From assembly GCA_002491905.1 (NCBI GenBank), contig DKWV01000019.1, positions 1 to 7,166 on the forward strand: a DNA stretch of 7,166 nt, read 5' to 3'. Source of the stretch: Lachnospiraceae bacterium UBA7143. Its GTDB lineage: Bacteria; Bacillota; Clostridia; Lachnospirales; Lachnospiraceae. Shown piece after piece: positions 6,773-7,166 of this stretch. Both the position numbers and the translations under genes were made by a program. Numbering within the stretch: the first letter of the stretch is position 1; every line of letters begins with the position of its first letter. Below the pieces are notes generated by a model that searched no databases, was not told the DNA's origin, and worked only from the letters and a program-made list of their open reading frames with translations.

Positions 6773-7075
6773 TTATAGATTTCGTCCTTGATACTGGATT
6801 GTTACTACATAAACTGTTTTGCATGGTTCATCAATGCGGAAAATGGCGATATAATTATCAATCAGTAACTGGCGGTAGCCTTTTCCGGCATATCTGCCCT
6901 CGTTACGCTCTTGATGGGACTGTGGAAATGTGTCCAGGCGTAATATAGTATTCTTAATTCTGTCAATCTGTCCTTTGGCATTTTCAGGAGCCAATTTTTC
7001 ATTTGCGATATATTCGTAAATGTGGTCTAATTCACGAATTGCACTGGGGTTGACTTTTACCTTGTATTTATCCAA
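6773..7075 (-). CDS. RelE/ParE-family toxin
   Basis: Small basic toxin of a type II toxin-antitoxin system. Starting at TTG 7075 the protein is 100 aa, the usual length. It shows the ParE/RelE pattern: an N-terminal strand (YKVKVNPSAIREL), two helices (about 13-50), the TFPQSH turn, and C-terminal strands with YRQLLIDNYIAIFRID and VVTIQYQGRN. RelE-type members cleave mRNA at the ribosome and ParE-type members poison gyrase; the sequence alone does not say which. The frame is open to 7138, but the extra residues read through antitoxin coding sequence. TTG 7075 is preferred because the family N-terminus (MDKYKVKV) begins there, and GGAG lies 10 bases upstream inside the antitoxin gene. The start overlaps the antitoxin stop by 8 bp, which suggests translational coupling. 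The TTG start is unusual and could limit toxin output. Confidence 0.85.
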   Translation of the reverse strand: MDKYKVKVNPSAIRELDHIYEYIANEKLAPENAKGQIDRIKNTILRLDTFPQSHQERNEGRYAGKGYRQLLIDNYIAIFRIDEPCKTVYVVTIQYQGRNL

Positions 7076-7166
7076 AATGTTTTTTCTCCAATTCTGCAAA
7101 AACTGTTTCTGCGTCAACTGCTTCTGCTCCGTTAGCAATTTCTTGCTCGGATTCGAAGATTGCTTG
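7068..7166 (-). CDS. Type II antitoxin, C-terminal fragment (runs off window)
   Basis: On the reverse strand the frame entering from the window edge reads 32 codons and stops at TAA (7070-7068). The peptide contains QAIFESEQEIANGAEAV, then DAETVFAELEKKHFG. The acidic helix followed by a D(A)xxVFxEL(x)KK(x)(x)G ending is typical of the toxin-binding tail of RelB/Phd-like antitoxins that partner RelE/ParE toxins. The DNA-binding N-terminus lies outside the window, so the family cannot be fixed. The antitoxin gene comes first and the toxin second, overlapping by 8 bp; the antitoxin normally represses the shared operon. It is too short for an ordinary ORF search and was read directly from the DNA. 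Confidence 0.75.
   Translation of the reverse strand, partial: QAIFESEQEIANGAEAVDAETVFAELEKKHFG

Noticed and set aside
7076..7138. Extended toxin N-terminus from TTG 7138
   Set aside because: These codons are the antitoxin gene read in another frame, and the RelE/ParE family starts near the YKVKV strand.
1..7166. tRNA, rRNA, CRISPR array, insertion sequence, prophage or known riboswitch
   Set aside because: No cloverleaf, regularly spaced repeat array, transposase frame, terminal inverted repeats or conserved riboswitch core was seen on either strand.

Overview
The window looks like a chromosomal segment from an anaerobic, Gram-positive member of the Clostridia, most likely a gut-type Lachnospiraceae. 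This rests on strong AGGAGG-type ribosome binding sites, protein sequences of Firmicutes character, the DXP-independent (PdxS/PdxT) vitamin B6 route with a MocR-type regulator, and small type II toxin-antitoxin genes. The family assignment is an inference from sequence style; no database was searched.

Layout. Positions 1-210 are AT-rich and non-coding, with operator-like symmetry and short repeats. A forward sugar-catabolism operon follows: an SGNH/GDSL esterase (211-1329), then one 767-codon reading frame (1399-3702). That frame joins a complete family 1 beta-glucosidase to a complete type I mannose-6-phosphate isomerase. The junction still carries a Shine-Dalgarno sequence and an in-frame GTG start, so free isomerase may also be made. 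Meeting it tail to tail, with stop codons overlapping in four bases, is the reverse-strand pair pdxS-pdxT (5169-3699), which encodes the two subunits of pyridoxal 5'-phosphate synthase. Divergent from pdxS, across a 171-bp promoter region containing a GTAAC/GTTAC dyad, is a MocR/GntR-aminotransferase regulator (5341-6738), very probably PdxR. The right edge holds a reverse-strand type II toxin-antitoxin module: a complete RelE/ParE-like toxin and the last 32 codons of its antitoxin, overlapping by 8 bp.

How the genes work together. The esterase and beta-glucosidase lack signal peptides, so they probably act in the cytoplasm on imported, partly acetylated oligosaccharides. The isomerase feeds mannose-6-phosphate into glycolysis as fructose-6-phosphate. 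An acetyl-glucomannan-type substrate would explain all three activities, but that is a hypothesis. The pdx genes form an autonomous PLP-synthesis and PLP-sensing unit. The toxin-antitoxin pair is independent and by eye is richer in A+T than its neighbours.

The core gene families are all known. The least ordinary feature is the glycosidase-isomerase fusion with its retained internal translation start.
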